Source of the DNA: Plantibacter flavus
GTDB taxonomy: Bacteria; Actinomycetota; Actinomycetes; Actinomycetales; Microbacteriaceae
DNA length: 64,000 nt
Reading direction: 5' to 3'
Assembly (NCBI RefSeq): GCF_900177615.1
Contig: NZ_FXAP01000004.1
Span: 124,001 to 188,000, forward strand
The position numbers and the translations under genes were made by a program. Below, in pieces: positions 1 to 8,142 of this stretch; positions within the stretch are counted from its first letter, which is position 1; every line of letters starts with the position of its first letter. The notes under the pieces are model-generated. The model was not told where the DNA came from. It did no database searches and saw only the letters and a program-made list of their open reading frames with translations.

Positions 1-749
1 GACAGCGCGTAGACGGTGTCGCACGCCGCCTGCGGGAGGGCGACCTGGGAGGTCGCGATGGCGTTCGCGGAGTCGGAGATGTCGTTCACGGTGGGGTACA
101 CCTCGAAGTGGATGTGCGGCCACCGGCCCGAGTAGCAGGCCGGGAAGATCGAGGTGTACGAAACGGTCCCCGAGCTGTCGGCGACCTGGACGCCGCGGAG
201 GTAGGTCTCGTCCTCGATCCCGTCGGAGTACATCGAGTAGCCACCCGACGCGTCGCAGTGCCAGACGTACACGGCGACGTCGGCGAACGGGGCGTCACCG
301 TTCGCCATGTCGAGGATGGTCAGCGAGAGGGCCATGGGGACCCCGCTGGCAGTCGTACCCGATCCGATGCTCGATCGGATGTCGCTGCGGACGATGCCGG
401 ACTCCTCGAGCACGTCGGCTCCGTTCGAGCCGTCGCCCGGGTAGGGGCCCGCGGTCTCGTCGGGGATCTCGCCGGTAGGCAGGTCGCCGGTCGCGGTCGC
501 GGTGCTCGTGCCGGTACTCGCAGCGCCGGTGCTCGTGCTGCTACTGCCGGACGCCCCGGTGGAGCAGGCGGCGAGCGCGACGGCCCCGACCCCGGCGCCC
601 ACGAGGCTCAGCACCGTGCGTCGGCTGACGAGGGTTCCGAGGTCGAACGCGACGCCCTGGTCGACGACCTCCTCGTCGGCCCGGTCGAGCAGGCGGCCCT
701 CGTAGGCCGGGCCGTCCGGGGTGGTCTCGGGTGTCGGGATCCTGCTCAT
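1..749 (-). CDS. Intradiol ring-cleavage dioxygenase-like Tat/lipoprotein (3' end cut off by window edge)
   Basis: The reading frame runs off the left edge; 249 residues are visible. The N-terminus carries a twin-arginine stretch (SRRTVLS, residues 42-48), a hydrophobic segment and a lipobox ending in Cys62 (ALAACS), followed by a Ser/Thr/Gly-rich linker, so the enzyme is probably an exported lipoprotein. The remainder matches the intradiol dioxygenase fold: YVWHCDASGGYS (161-172), YLRGVQ (183-188) and FPACYSGRWPHIHFEVY (202-218). By family analogy Tyr206, His212 and His214 are Fe(III) ligands; the other Tyr is not certain. Secreted members of this family are common in actinobacteria and often have no known substrate, so aromatic-ring cleavage is inferred from family, not proven. 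Start ATG at 749; the C-terminus is missing. Confidence 0.8.
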   Translation of the reverse strand, partial: MSRIPTPETTPDGPAYEGRLLDRADEEVVDQGVAFDLGTLVSRRTVLSLVGAGVGAVALAACSTGASGSSSTSTGAASTGTSTATATGDLPTGEIPDETAGPYPGDGSNGADVLEESGIVRSDIRSSIGSGTTASGVPMALSLTILDMANGDAPFADVAVYVWHCDASGGYSMYSDGIEDETYLRGVQVADSSGTVSYTSIFPACYSGRWPHIHFEVYPTVNDISDSANAIATSQVALPQAACDTVYAL

Positions 750-827
750 GGTGCGCCTCGCCTTCGTCTGCGATCGGTGGTCTCGATCGGTGGTGAGACG
801 AGCATCGGCGTGCCGGCTATGGGCTTC

Positions 828-1841
828 CTATGAGCCGTCCATACGTCGTCGATGGGTCTGCTGGGCGGTTGCCGAGTCCGCATCGTCCCACCAGGCGAGG
901 ACCCGGGAACCGATGAGCGTGAGCCACTTCGACGGCTCACCCTCCGGCACGTCGGTGTCGAACCAGACGCGTCCGGGGAGGACCCGTCCCTGCAGCCAGA
1001 TCCCGTCCGACCGCCGTGCCGCGCGGACGAGCTCGACGGCGTCGGCGAGGCGCGGATCCGGGGGTGTGCCGCCGGCGAGAGACGCGTCCCGGAAATGGTC
1101 GAGGGCGGCGAGGGCGCTGTAGCGGTAGCGGTTCGGGTAGACGAAGTGGTCCACGAACGGGCCGACCCGCTCACCCGTCGTCGCCCGGTTGAGGAGTCGT
1201 CGCGTCAAGAGGTACTCCTCGCCACCTTGCCGGGCCTCACGAACACTCGAGTCCCCCGTGTACGACTCATACGCCAGGAGACCGCGCACCGCGTTGAGGG
1301 TCGAGTGGAAGGAGGACCGCACTGAGTCGCCCTCCTCCGCCTCGCAGTTCCAGCCGCCGTCGGCGAGGCGATGCGTGGAGAACCAGGCGGCGAGCGGGGT
1401 GACGTCGACGTCGAGCCAGGCGCCGGTGGCGAGCGTGAAGGAGTTGATGCAGACGTCGACCTCACCGCCCCAGTACGGCAGATCGTCGTACTCCCAGCGA
1501 CTGTTGGCGGTCAGGCGCTCGGCAGTGTCGGTCAGGGCCCCGGCATCGACACCCCATTCGCGGAGGTCCTTGAGCGCCCAGGTGGTCCCGACCCAGGGCT
1601 GCCCGGGCTCCTCCTGCTCGGCACTGCCGAAGAACCCGGCCGGGAAGTAGGCGCCGCCCGCCCACTGTCCGTCAGGGTCCTGATGCGCGAGCAGCTCGGC
1701 ACCGAACCCGGTCGCCGCCACGGCGCCCCGCGTCGCCTCCCAGACCTCGGGTGGCGCTCCCGCCAGGTCTCGTTCGACCTGCCACCGGATGGCCGGGTCG
1801 GCGTCGAGCAACCAGTCGAGCAGCTTCGGATCGATCGCCAT
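828..1841 (-). CDS. Squalene-cyclase/prenyltransferase-like alpha-toroid protein, function unknown
   Basis: A 337-residue protein without signal peptide or membrane segments. It has repeated helical hairpins with QW-like and GG(W/A) elements (for example QDPDGQWAGGAYF near residue 54 and LADGGWNCEAEEG near 159), as in the alpha/alpha toroid of squalene cyclases and prenyltransferases. It is about half the length of a true squalene-hopene cyclase and I see no DXDD acid motif, so cyclase activity is doubtful. Similar proteins are widespread in actinobacteria and annotated only as squalene cyclase or prenyltransferase-like. Start is the ATG at 1841. It lies tail-on behind the small SOS-box gene (1884-2159), separated by 42 bases, and could be co-transcribed with it. 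Confidence 0.75.
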   Translation of the reverse strand: MAIDPKLLDWLLDADPAIRWQVERDLAGAPPEVWEATRGAVAATGFGAELLAHQDPDGQWAGGAYFPAGFFGSAEQEEPGQPWVGTTWALKDLREWGVDAGALTDTAERLTANSRWEYDDLPYWGGEVDVCINSFTLATGAWLDVDVTPLAAWFSTHRLADGGWNCEAEEGDSVRSSFHSTLNAVRGLLAYESYTGDSSVREARQGGEEYLLTRRLLNRATTGERVGPFVDHFVYPNRYRYSALAALDHFRDASLAGGTPPDPRLADAVELVRAARRSDGIWLQGRVLPGRVWFDTDVPEGEPSKWLTLIGSRVLAWWDDADSATAQQTHRRRMDGS

Positions 1842-1883
1842 GCGGGAACGCTACTCCCCGGTGGCGCGCTCCGACAGGGTGGA

Positions 1884-2159
1884 TCAGCGCGGGGTGGCCT
1901 TGAGCCCGTTGGGCGGCCCGTCGCGGTCGGAGGCGGTGCGCGGCACGTCGTACCGCACGAGCGCGTCGGCGCGTTCCAGGCTCGGTTGCACGCTCATCAA
2001 CACCCGCTTGAGTGGATCGATGTCCCAGGCGATGACGAAGTAGGCGTCGGCACCACCCCGATCACGGCGCCGTTCGATGACCGCCTTCGGGATCACCGGG
2101 TCGTTCCGCATCACGAGCCACGTGTCGTGGTCGAGGCGGATCGGATGCGGGCGGGTCAT
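1884..2159 (-). CDS. Small hypothetical protein under a putative LexA box
   Basis: A 91-residue soluble protein beginning MTRPHPIRLDHDTWLV, basic in its first half, with no signal peptide or recognised domain. A longer in-frame reading starts at 2243, but its first 28 codons run through the SOS-like palindrome at 2163-2178 and through AT-richer DNA. The ATG at 2159, which begins only four bases after the palindrome, is therefore the better start. The operator position suggests SOS (DNA damage) control. I do not recognise the family. The squalene-cyclase-like gene follows downstream on the same strand. Confidence 0.65.
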   Translation of the reverse strand: MTRPHPIRLDHDTWLVMRNDPVIPKAVIERRRDRGGADAYFVIAWDIDPLKRVLMSVQPSLERADALVRYDVPRTASDRDGPPNGLKATPR

Positions 2160-2162
2160 GTG

Positions 2163-2178
2163 TCGAACATACGTTCGA
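2163..2178 (-). promoter_or_regulatory. LexA/SOS box
   Basis: TCGAACATACGTTCGA is an almost perfect 16-base palindrome that fits the Gram-positive/actinobacterial SOS box (CGAAC-N4-GTTCG). It sits just upstream of the ATG of the small gene on the minus strand. LexA binding is inferred from the motif. Confidence 0.75.
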
Positions 2179-2221
2179 ATGTCGCGTGAGGCAAGTCGAT
2201 ACTCGAGCTGCTTAATTTTGC

Positions 2222-2279
2222 TTAACCGCTTGACCATCTTCACCGCACCTCGCTACGGTAACTGCGTAACCGATTAACC
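2222..2279. promoter_or_regulatory. Two LacI-family operators before the levan operon
   Basis: Two similar half-palindromes centred on CG lie 44 bp apart (about four helical turns): AACCGCTT (2224-2231, within TTAACCGCTTGA) and TAACCGATTA (2267-2276). As direct copies they match in most positions of a 16-base window. CG-centred symmetry of this kind is typical of LacI-family operators. The downstream site ends about 20 bases before the first start codon of the operon. The likely binder is the LacI regulator encoded inside the operon (7092-8132). Confidence 0.6.
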
Positions 2280-2298
2280 ACTCACTGCAGAGGACGTC

Positions 2299-3789
2299 AT
2301 GAACCAACGAGGGTTCCACCAGCCGAACGGCGCATGGGTCGGAGACGTCATCCCCTGGCAGGAGGACGGTGTCTTCCACCTCTTCTACCTGCACGAGTCA
2401 CGTCGGGTGCCCAAGATCGGCATGCCGTGGCATCGCGTGACCACCCGCAACCTCGTCGACTTCGACGACCTCGGCGAGGCACTGGCGTCGGGCGGACCGT
2501 CCGCGCCGGACTTCAACGTCTACACGGGCAGCGTCGTCCTGGACCCCGACGGTGTCCACCACGTCTTCTACACGGGACAGCACCCGGAGCGCCGCGGTGC
2601 CGACGGTCTGGCGCTGCAACTCGTCATGCACGCCGTCAGCACCGACGGCATGCGCACCTGGGAGCGCCGGGAGGCCGACACCTTCGGCGCCACCGCAGGA
2701 TATGAGACCGCCGACTGGCGGGACCCGTTCGTCTTCTGGGACGAGGACGCGGCCGTCTGGCGGATGCTCATCACCGCCCGACACGCACACGGCCCGGAAC
2801 GGCGTCGCGGCGTCATCGCCCAGTGCACCTCCACGGACCTCTCGATCTGGGAACCGGTCGAGCCGTTCTGGGACCCGCGCCGCTACATCGCCCACGAGTG
2901 CCCCGAGGTCTTCCAATGGGGCGACTGGTGGTACCTCGTGTACTCCGAGTTCAGTGAGTCGTTCACGACGCGCTACCGGATGTCCCGCACCCTGCACGGC
3001 CCCTGGCTCGTCCCCGAGCACGACACGCTCGACGGTCGCGCCTACTACGCGGCGAAGTCCGCCGCCCGCGACGGACGCCGGTTCTTCTTCGGCTGGATCG
3101 CCTCGCGTGAGGGAGCCCACGACGCGGGCGCCTGGCAGTGGGCCGGCACCATGTCGGTCCTCGAAGCGGAGCAGCGTGCCGACGGCAGCCTCGCCTTCCA
3201 TCCACCGGTCGAACTCCGCGAGACGTTCGGACCCGCCGAGGAGCGGACGGACGCCGTCATCACCTCGGGCACGGTCCTGAGCGCCCCCGACGGGTACGCC
3301 GACGCCCTGTCGGCCGTGGACGCACCGAGTTCCTTCCGACTGGTCGCCCGGTTCGACATCGCCCCCGGCACGACCGAGTGCGGCGTCCTCCTCCGGGCGA
3401 GCGACGACGGCGACGCGGGCTACGTCCTGCGCCTGGAGCCGAAGCGCGACCGCCTCGTGTTCGACCGCTGGCCCCGCTCCAGCACCGGCACGGAGCAGTG
3501 GCAGATCTCCGGCGACGTCCCGTTCGTCGTCGAACTCGAACGCCCCTGCTACCTCGCCCCCGGCTTGCACGAGCTCGAGGTGATCGTCGACGGCGACCTC
3601 TGCGTCGCGACCGTCGACGACGCGGTCGTCCTCAGCACGCGCCTCTACGACCGACCGGCTGGTCGCGTCGGCGTCTTCGTCGGTGAAGGGACCGTCACCG
3701 TCGAGGCGTGCACGCTCCTGGAACGCGACGGCGGCGACTCCGACGACGACCCCACCTCACACCGACTCCTCACCAGCACCACGTCCTGA
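2299..3789 (+). CDS. Divergent GH32-like (clan GH-J) glycosidase, cytoplasmic
   Basis: First gene of the levan operon; 496 residues, no signal peptide, so cytoplasmic. The N-terminal half reads as a five-bladed beta-propeller. It has a nucleophile-type Asp16 in WVGD (replacing the usual WMND), a DPF motif with Asp142 (stabiliser) and HECPEVF with Glu200 (acid/base). The C-terminal part (about 320-480) looks like the GH32 beta-sandwich. The canonical NDPNG is not conserved; it is shifted to an upstream QPNG. This marks a side branch of clan GH-J rather than a standard invertase. The context suggests it hydrolyses an imported product of levan breakdown such as difructose anhydride or a fructo-oligosaccharide, but this is inference. 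Start ATG at 2299 has a good ribosome site (GAGGA at 2290-2294). Two LacI-type operators lie upstream. Confidence 0.75.
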   Translation: MNQRGFHQPNGAWVGDVIPWQEDGVFHLFYLHESRRVPKIGMPWHRVTTRNLVDFDDLGEALASGGPSAPDFNVYTGSVVLDPDGVHHVFYTGQHPERRGADGLALQLVMHAVSTDGMRTWERREADTFGATAGYETADWRDPFVFWDEDAAVWRMLITARHAHGPERRRGVIAQCTSTDLSIWEPVEPFWDPRRYIAHECPEVFQWGDWWYLVYSEFSESFTTRYRMSRTLHGPWLVPEHDTLDGRAYYAAKSAARDGRRFFFGWIASREGAHDAGAWQWAGTMSVLEAEQRADGSLAFHPPVELRETFGPAEERTDAVITSGTVLSAPDGYADALSAVDAPSSFRLVARFDIAPGTTECGVLLRASDDGDAGYVLRLEPKRDRLVFDRWPRSSTGTEQWQISGDVPFVVELERPCYLAPGLHELEVIVDGDLCVATVDDAVVLSTRLYDRPAGRVGVFVGEGTVTVEACTLLERDGGDSDDDPTSHRLLTSTTS

Positions 3790-3870
3790 TCCCGACACCA
3801 CGCTCCGCCCTACTGCACCACCACCCGCACACCCGCACCCACCTGTGATCGATCAACGGAGATTCCGACC

Positions 3871-5232
3871 ATGCCAACCACCGCACGCCCCCGCACCATG
3901 CGCCCCGCCCGCAGCACCGCCTTCGTGGCGCTCGTCGCCGCTGCAGCACTCGCCCTCTCCGGCTGCGCCGGCGGATCGAGCGCCACGGACCCGACCGACG
4001 TCGACCCGAAGGGCGACATCGTCCCCCGCGAGATCTCGTGGCTGCTCTCCCGCCCGGCCGACGGCGGGGTGATCACCGCGATGGAGCAGATTGCCGACGA
4101 GTACGCGAAGGACCACCCCGGCTTCTCGCTGAACCTCATCACGACGCCCGACCGCCCGTCCTACATCCAGAAGTACGAGACCCTCGCGGCCGCGAACAAG
4201 CTCCCCGAGCTCTTCGACACCGACGCGACCCCGTTCGCGCAGAAGCTCGCGAAGCAGGGCCGGATGGTCGACGTCGACCTGCTCCTCGAGGACCTCGGTC
4301 TCGCCGACTCCTACCGCGAGGCGGCGCTCAACTACCAACGGTTCGACGACGGCTCGCTCTACATGGTGCCGTTCGAGTTCCAGCTGGAGTTCTTCTGGTA
4401 CAACCGCTCCCTGCTCGAGGACGCCGGTGTCACCGTCCCGGCCACGCTCGACGACTTCCCCGCCATGTGCAAGGCGCTCCGCGCCAAGGGCGTCACCCCG
4501 ATCGCGCTCGACGGTCAGGACCAGTGGCCGCTCGAACGATACATGGCCTACTACCCGTTCCGGATGGCGGGTCCCGAGTACATCCAGGACCTGAAGGCCG
4601 GGAAGGCCTCCTTCTCCGACCCGGCCGGAAAGGCCGCGGCCGAGTGGCTGTACGACCTCGGGCAGGCCGGCTGCTTCCAGGAAGGCTTCTCCTCGACCGG
4701 TTACGCGGACGCGCAGGCGCTCTTCACCTCGGGGAAGGCCGCGGTCTACAACATCGGCACGTGGGAGCTCTCGAACCTCGCGACGGACGCGCTCGACCCC
4801 GGCGTCCGTGACGCGGTCGGCACCTTCACGCTGCCGACCATCGACGGTGCCGTCACCGCCGACAACGAGTACGTCACCCCCTCCGGCATCGGCATGGCCG
4901 TGAACGCGAAGACGTACGACCCGCTCGTGCGCGACTTCCTCGCGTTCGCCCTCGAGCGCTACCCGGAGCTCTACGCGGCGACGGGCGCCCTGTCGCCGAC
5001 GACCTCCGCGCAGACCACCGTCCCCACGAACGCGACCGAGCTGTACGCGAGCTCCGTGGCGCAGGCCGACGGCGTCGGACCGGCGATCGCGATGCCCTGG
5101 GACACCCAGCTCGACCCGGCCACGAACACCCGACTCCAGCAGGAACTGACCCTGCTCGTGCAGGGCGACATCACGCCGGACGAGTTCATCAAGACGATGG
5201 ATGCGGCCCTCACGGAGAACGTCGATGACTGA
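3871..5232 (+). CDS. Sugar ABC transporter substrate-binding lipoprotein (family 1)
   Basis: A 453-residue extracellular solute-binding protein. It has a signal peptide with lipobox LSGC (Cys32) and a mature part typical of CUT1 sugar-binding proteins, including an early DRPSYIQKYETLAA region and many aromatic residues for sugar stacking. It would capture fructo-oligosaccharides or difructose anhydride released outside the cell by the levan fructotransferase of the same operon; the ligand is inferred. Ribosome site ACGGAGAT lies just upstream. The stop codon overlaps the start of the first permease (ATGACTGA), showing translational coupling. An 81-base gap separates it from the upstream glycosidase. 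Confidence 0.9.
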   Translation: MPTTARPRTMRPARSTAFVALVAAAALALSGCAGGSSATDPTDVDPKGDIVPREISWLLSRPADGGVITAMEQIADEYAKDHPGFSLNLITTPDRPSYIQKYETLAAANKLPELFDTDATPFAQKLAKQGRMVDVDLLLEDLGLADSYREAALNYQRFDDGSLYMVPFEFQLEFFWYNRSLLEDAGVTVPATLDDFPAMCKALRAKGVTPIALDGQDQWPLERYMAYYPFRMAGPEYIQDLKAGKASFSDPAGKAAAEWLYDLGQAGCFQEGFSSTGYADAQALFTSGKAAVYNIGTWELSNLATDALDPGVRDAVGTFTLPTIDGAVTADNEYVTPSGIGMAVNAKTYDPLVRDFLAFALERYPELYAATGALSPTTSAQTTVPTNATELYASSVAQADGVGPAIAMPWDTQLDPATNTRLQQELTLLVQGDITPDEFIKTMDAALTENVDD

Positions 5233-6184
5233 GCTCACCCAGAGCGCGGTGGGCGCGGCACCGGCCCGCCCACCGCGGCGGCGGAAGCCGATGTCCACGT
5301 CGATGCTGCCCCGCCGGTCGACGCTGTCGGTGCTCGTGTTCCTCGTGCCGCCCCTCGTCCTCTACGGTGTCGCGGTACTCCTGCCGATCGTGCAGTCGCT
5401 GTTCCTCAGCCTCTTCTCGTGGGACGGCATCACGGACATGGCGTTCGTCGGACTCGACAACTACGTCAAGATGCTCACGCGGGACGACGTCTTCTGGACC
5501 TCCTTCGGCAACGCCCTCGGCTACCTCGCGATCTGTCTGGTGCTCCAGCTCGGCGGCGCGCTCCTCGTCGCCGGACTGCTCACCGCCCTCCCCCGGGCCC
5601 GCGAGCTCGTCAAGACGCTGTACCTCCTGCCCGCGGTCATCTCGACGGTCGCGATCGCCATCCTGTTCCAGCGGCTGTACGCGCTCGAACCGGTCGGGCT
5701 GATCAACCAGCTGCTCGCGTGGGTCGGACTCGGCGACCTCCAGACAGCCTGGCTGTCGAACGTGCAGACGGTCCTCGCGGCCGTGTCGATCCCGGAGGGC
5801 TGGCGGTTCACCGGCCTGTACATGCTCATCATCTACGCCGCCCTCATGGCCGTGCCCCGCGACCTCGAGGAGGCCGCCCGGCTGGACGGCGCCTCCTGGT
5901 GGCAGATCTTCTGGCGGATCCGCTTCCCGTACATCCGGCCGGTGTGGATCACGACGACGGTCATGGCGACGACCTTCGCCCTCCGCGGCTTCGACATCCC
6001 GTACCTGCTGACGAACGGCGGGCCCGGCCAGTCGTCCGAGCTGCTGACCACGTACATGTACAAGACGGCGTTCGTCCACACGGACTACGGCTACGCCAGC
6101 GCGATCTCCATGTTCATCGTCGTCGAGTGTCTCGTCGCCGTCGGCCTCATCTTCCTGCTGCTCCGACGGAAGGACAAGTCATGA
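5225..6184 (+). CDS. Sugar ABC transporter permease, MalF type
   Basis: A 319-residue inner-membrane permease with six predicted membrane segments and the EAA loop (EEAARLDGASWWQIFWRI) that docks the ATPase. It pairs with the MalG-type permease that follows at an ATGA overlap and with the binding lipoprotein before it. Start chosen at 5225, inside the ATGACTGA overlap with the binding-protein stop; a reading from 5201 would extend into that gene without a ribosome site. As in the other two sugar importers of this window, no ATPase gene is adjacent, so a shared MsiK-type ATPase is probably used. Confidence 0.9.
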   Translation: MTELTQSAVGAAPARPPRRRKPMSTSMLPRRSTLSVLVFLVPPLVLYGVAVLLPIVQSLFLSLFSWDGITDMAFVGLDNYVKMLTRDDVFWTSFGNALGYLAICLVLQLGGALLVAGLLTALPRARELVKTLYLLPAVISTVAIAILFQRLYALEPVGLINQLLAWVGLGDLQTAWLSNVQTVLAAVSIPEGWRFTGLYMLIIYAALMAVPRDLEEAARLDGASWWQIFWRIRFPYIRPVWITTTVMATTFALRGFDIPYLLTNGGPGQSSELLTTYMYKTAFVHTDYGYASAISMFIVVECLVAVGLIFLLLRRKDKS

Positions 6185-7095
6185 CCGCCACCCTCCCCGC
6201 CCGGCCGACCGAACACGTCGCGCCCCCGGCGGCACCGGCACCGAAGCGGAAACCCCGGCACACCCCACGCGTGCGGGTGCAGCGGACGATCCTCACCGTG
6301 ACCGTCGTCGCGATCGTGCTCGTCCAGGTCTACCCCCTCGTCTGGTTGCTCCTCACGAGCTTCCGGACGGCGGCGGACTTCGCCGGCGGCAACCCCTTCG
6401 CGCTGCCGTCCGAGTGGACGCTCGACAACTACGCGCGGGCGTTCTCGACCGGCAACCTCGGGCTGAACATCGTCAACAGCCTGATCGTCACCCTCGGGTC
6501 GAGTGTCCTGATCGTCATCGCCGGCATGATGGCGGCGTACGCGCTCCAGGTCCTCGGGTTCCGGTTCAGCGGGCTCGTGCGCGGTCTGTTCCTCCTCGGC
6601 ATCATCGTGCCCGTGCAGATCGCGCTCGTCCCCCTGTTCATCGACTACTCGCAGGTCGGCCTGCTCGACACCCACCTGTCGATGATCATCCCGCTGGCGG
6701 CGTTCGCCCTGCCGATGGCGGTGTACCTGTTCTCGTCGTTCTACGAGTACATCCCGAGGGAGATGTACGAGGCCGCGTCGCTCGACGGGGCGGGTCCGTA
6801 CCGGATCTTCGGCCAGATCACCTTCCCGCTCTCGGTCAACACGATCATCACCGTCGTGCTCGTCAACAGCATCTTCATCTGGAACGACTTCATCTTCGCG
6901 AACACCTTCGTGCTCTCCGACGGATTGAAGACCATCCCGCTCGGCCTGCAGAACTACATCGGGGCGATGGGGAACACTGATTGGACGGCGACGTTCGCCG
7001 CCGTCTGCGTCACGGTCACACCGCTGCTGTTGGTGTTCCTCGTGTTGAACAAAGCGATGATCAGCGGCCTCGAGAGCGGAGCGACCAAGGGATGA
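6181..7095 (+). CDS. Sugar ABC transporter permease, MalG type
   Basis: A 304-residue permease with a Pro/Lys-rich cytoplasmic N-terminus, six membrane segments and an EAA loop (YEAASLDGAGPYRIFGQITF) near residue 197. It forms the heterodimeric channel with the upstream MalF-type permease. The ATG at 6181 overlaps the preceding stop as ATGA, and its own stop overlaps the LacI gene start (GATGAG), so the whole block is translationally coupled. Substrate is inferred as a levan breakdown product from the surrounding GH32 enzymes. Confidence 0.9.
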   Translation: MTATLPARPTEHVAPPAAPAPKRKPRHTPRVRVQRTILTVTVVAIVLVQVYPLVWLLLTSFRTAADFAGGNPFALPSEWTLDNYARAFSTGNLGLNIVNSLIVTLGSSVLIVIAGMMAAYALQVLGFRFSGLVRGLFLLGIIVPVQIALVPLFIDYSQVGLLDTHLSMIIPLAAFALPMAVYLFSSFYEYIPREMYEAASLDGAGPYRIFGQITFPLSVNTIITVVLVNSIFIWNDFIFANTFVLSDGLKTIPLGLQNYIGAMGNTDWTATFAAVCVTVTPLLLVFLVLNKAMISGLESGATKG

Positions 7096-8132
7096 GCAGC
7101 ACCGACCAGCCGAAGCCCGGCGCGGACCACCCGAAGAACACCTCGGGCATCACGATGCGCGACGTCGCGAAGGCCGCCGGCGTCTCCGTGGCGACCGTCT
7201 CCCACGTCGTCAACGACAAGCCGGGGTCGCGGATCGGCGAGGACGCCAAACGTCGGGTGCACGAGGCGGTGGCGGAGCTCGGCTACCGGCCGAACGCCCT
7301 CGCCAAGACGCTGTCCCAGGGGCACTCCCGGTTCATCGGCCTCGTCGCCGACGCGATCGCGACGACCCCGTTCGCCGGCCAGATCATCCACGGCGCCCAG
7401 GACGAGGCGTGGCGCCACGGCTACGTCCTGCTCGTCGCCAACACCGACGGCAACACGGCCGCCGAGGATGAGGCGATCGCGATGATGCTCGAGCACCAGG
7501 TCCGCGGGATCCTCTACTCCACCTGGTTCCACCACGAGATCACCGTGCCGGAGGCACTCCTCCAGACCGACACCGTGCTCGTGGACTGCTACGCCGCGGG
7601 CAGCGGACTCCCGGCCGTCGTCCCCGACGAGGAGCAGGGCGGGCGGACCGCGACCGAGGCGCTGCTCGCGGCCGGCCACCGACGGATCGCGTTCGTCAAC
7701 ACGACGACCCCCTCACCGGCACAGACCGGCCGGCTCGCCGGATACCGATCGGCGTTGCAGGCGGCGCGGGTGGCGTTCGACGACGCCCTCGTGTTCCCGG
7801 CCTCACCGGAGCAGGAGGGCGGATACGCGGCGACCACGGCGGTCGTCGACTCGGGCGCCACCGCGGTCTTCTGCCACAACGACCGCGTGGCGATGGGACT
7901 CTACGACGGCCTGCGCGAGCGCGGACTGCGGATCCCCGACGACATGGCCGTCATGGGCTTCGACAACCAGGACGTCATCGCCGCACACCTCCGGCCGCCG
8001 CTGTCGACGGTCGCCCTCCCCCACTACGAGCTCGGGGCGGCCGGTGTCCGTCGGCTGCTCGGTCTCGACGCCGCGCTGCCGGCCGGGCCGCAGCTCATCG
8101 CCTGCCCGGCCGTCCCGCGGCACTCCGTCTGA
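7092..8132 (+). CDS. LacI-family transcriptional regulator of the levan operon
   Basis: A 346-residue LacI/GalR repressor. The helix-turn-helix lies near residues 21-45 (MRDVAKAAGVSVATVSHVVN), followed by the hinge (YRPNALAKTLSQ) and a periplasmic-binding-protein-like effector domain. It is encoded inside the operon it probably controls, coupled to the MalG-type gene by a GATGAG overlap and ten bases before the next GH32 gene. Its likely targets are the two CG-centred operators at 2222-2279. An inducer related to fructose or difructose anhydride would fit. Start ATG at 7092; a longer reading from 6981 would overlap the permease by more than 100 bases. Confidence 0.9.
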   Translation: MSSTDQPKPGADHPKNTSGITMRDVAKAAGVSVATVSHVVNDKPGSRIGEDAKRRVHEAVAELGYRPNALAKTLSQGHSRFIGLVADAIATTPFAGQIIHGAQDEAWRHGYVLLVANTDGNTAAEDEAIAMMLEHQVRGILYSTWFHHEITVPEALLQTDTVLVDCYAAGSGLPAVVPDEEQGGRTATEALLAAGHRRIAFVNTTTPSPAQTGRLAGYRSALQAARVAFDDALVFPASPEQEGGYAATTAVVDSGATAVFCHNDRVAMGLYDGLRERGLRIPDDMAVMGFDNQDVIAAHLRPPLSTVALPHYELGAAGVRRLLGLDAALPAGPQLIACPAVPRHSV

Positions 8133-8142
8133 GGGCGCGACC

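Noticed and set aside
3853-5298. A 481-residue minus-strand frame opposite the first sugar-binding protein
   Set aside because: Antisense shadow with no recognisable domain, overlapping a strongly supported gene.
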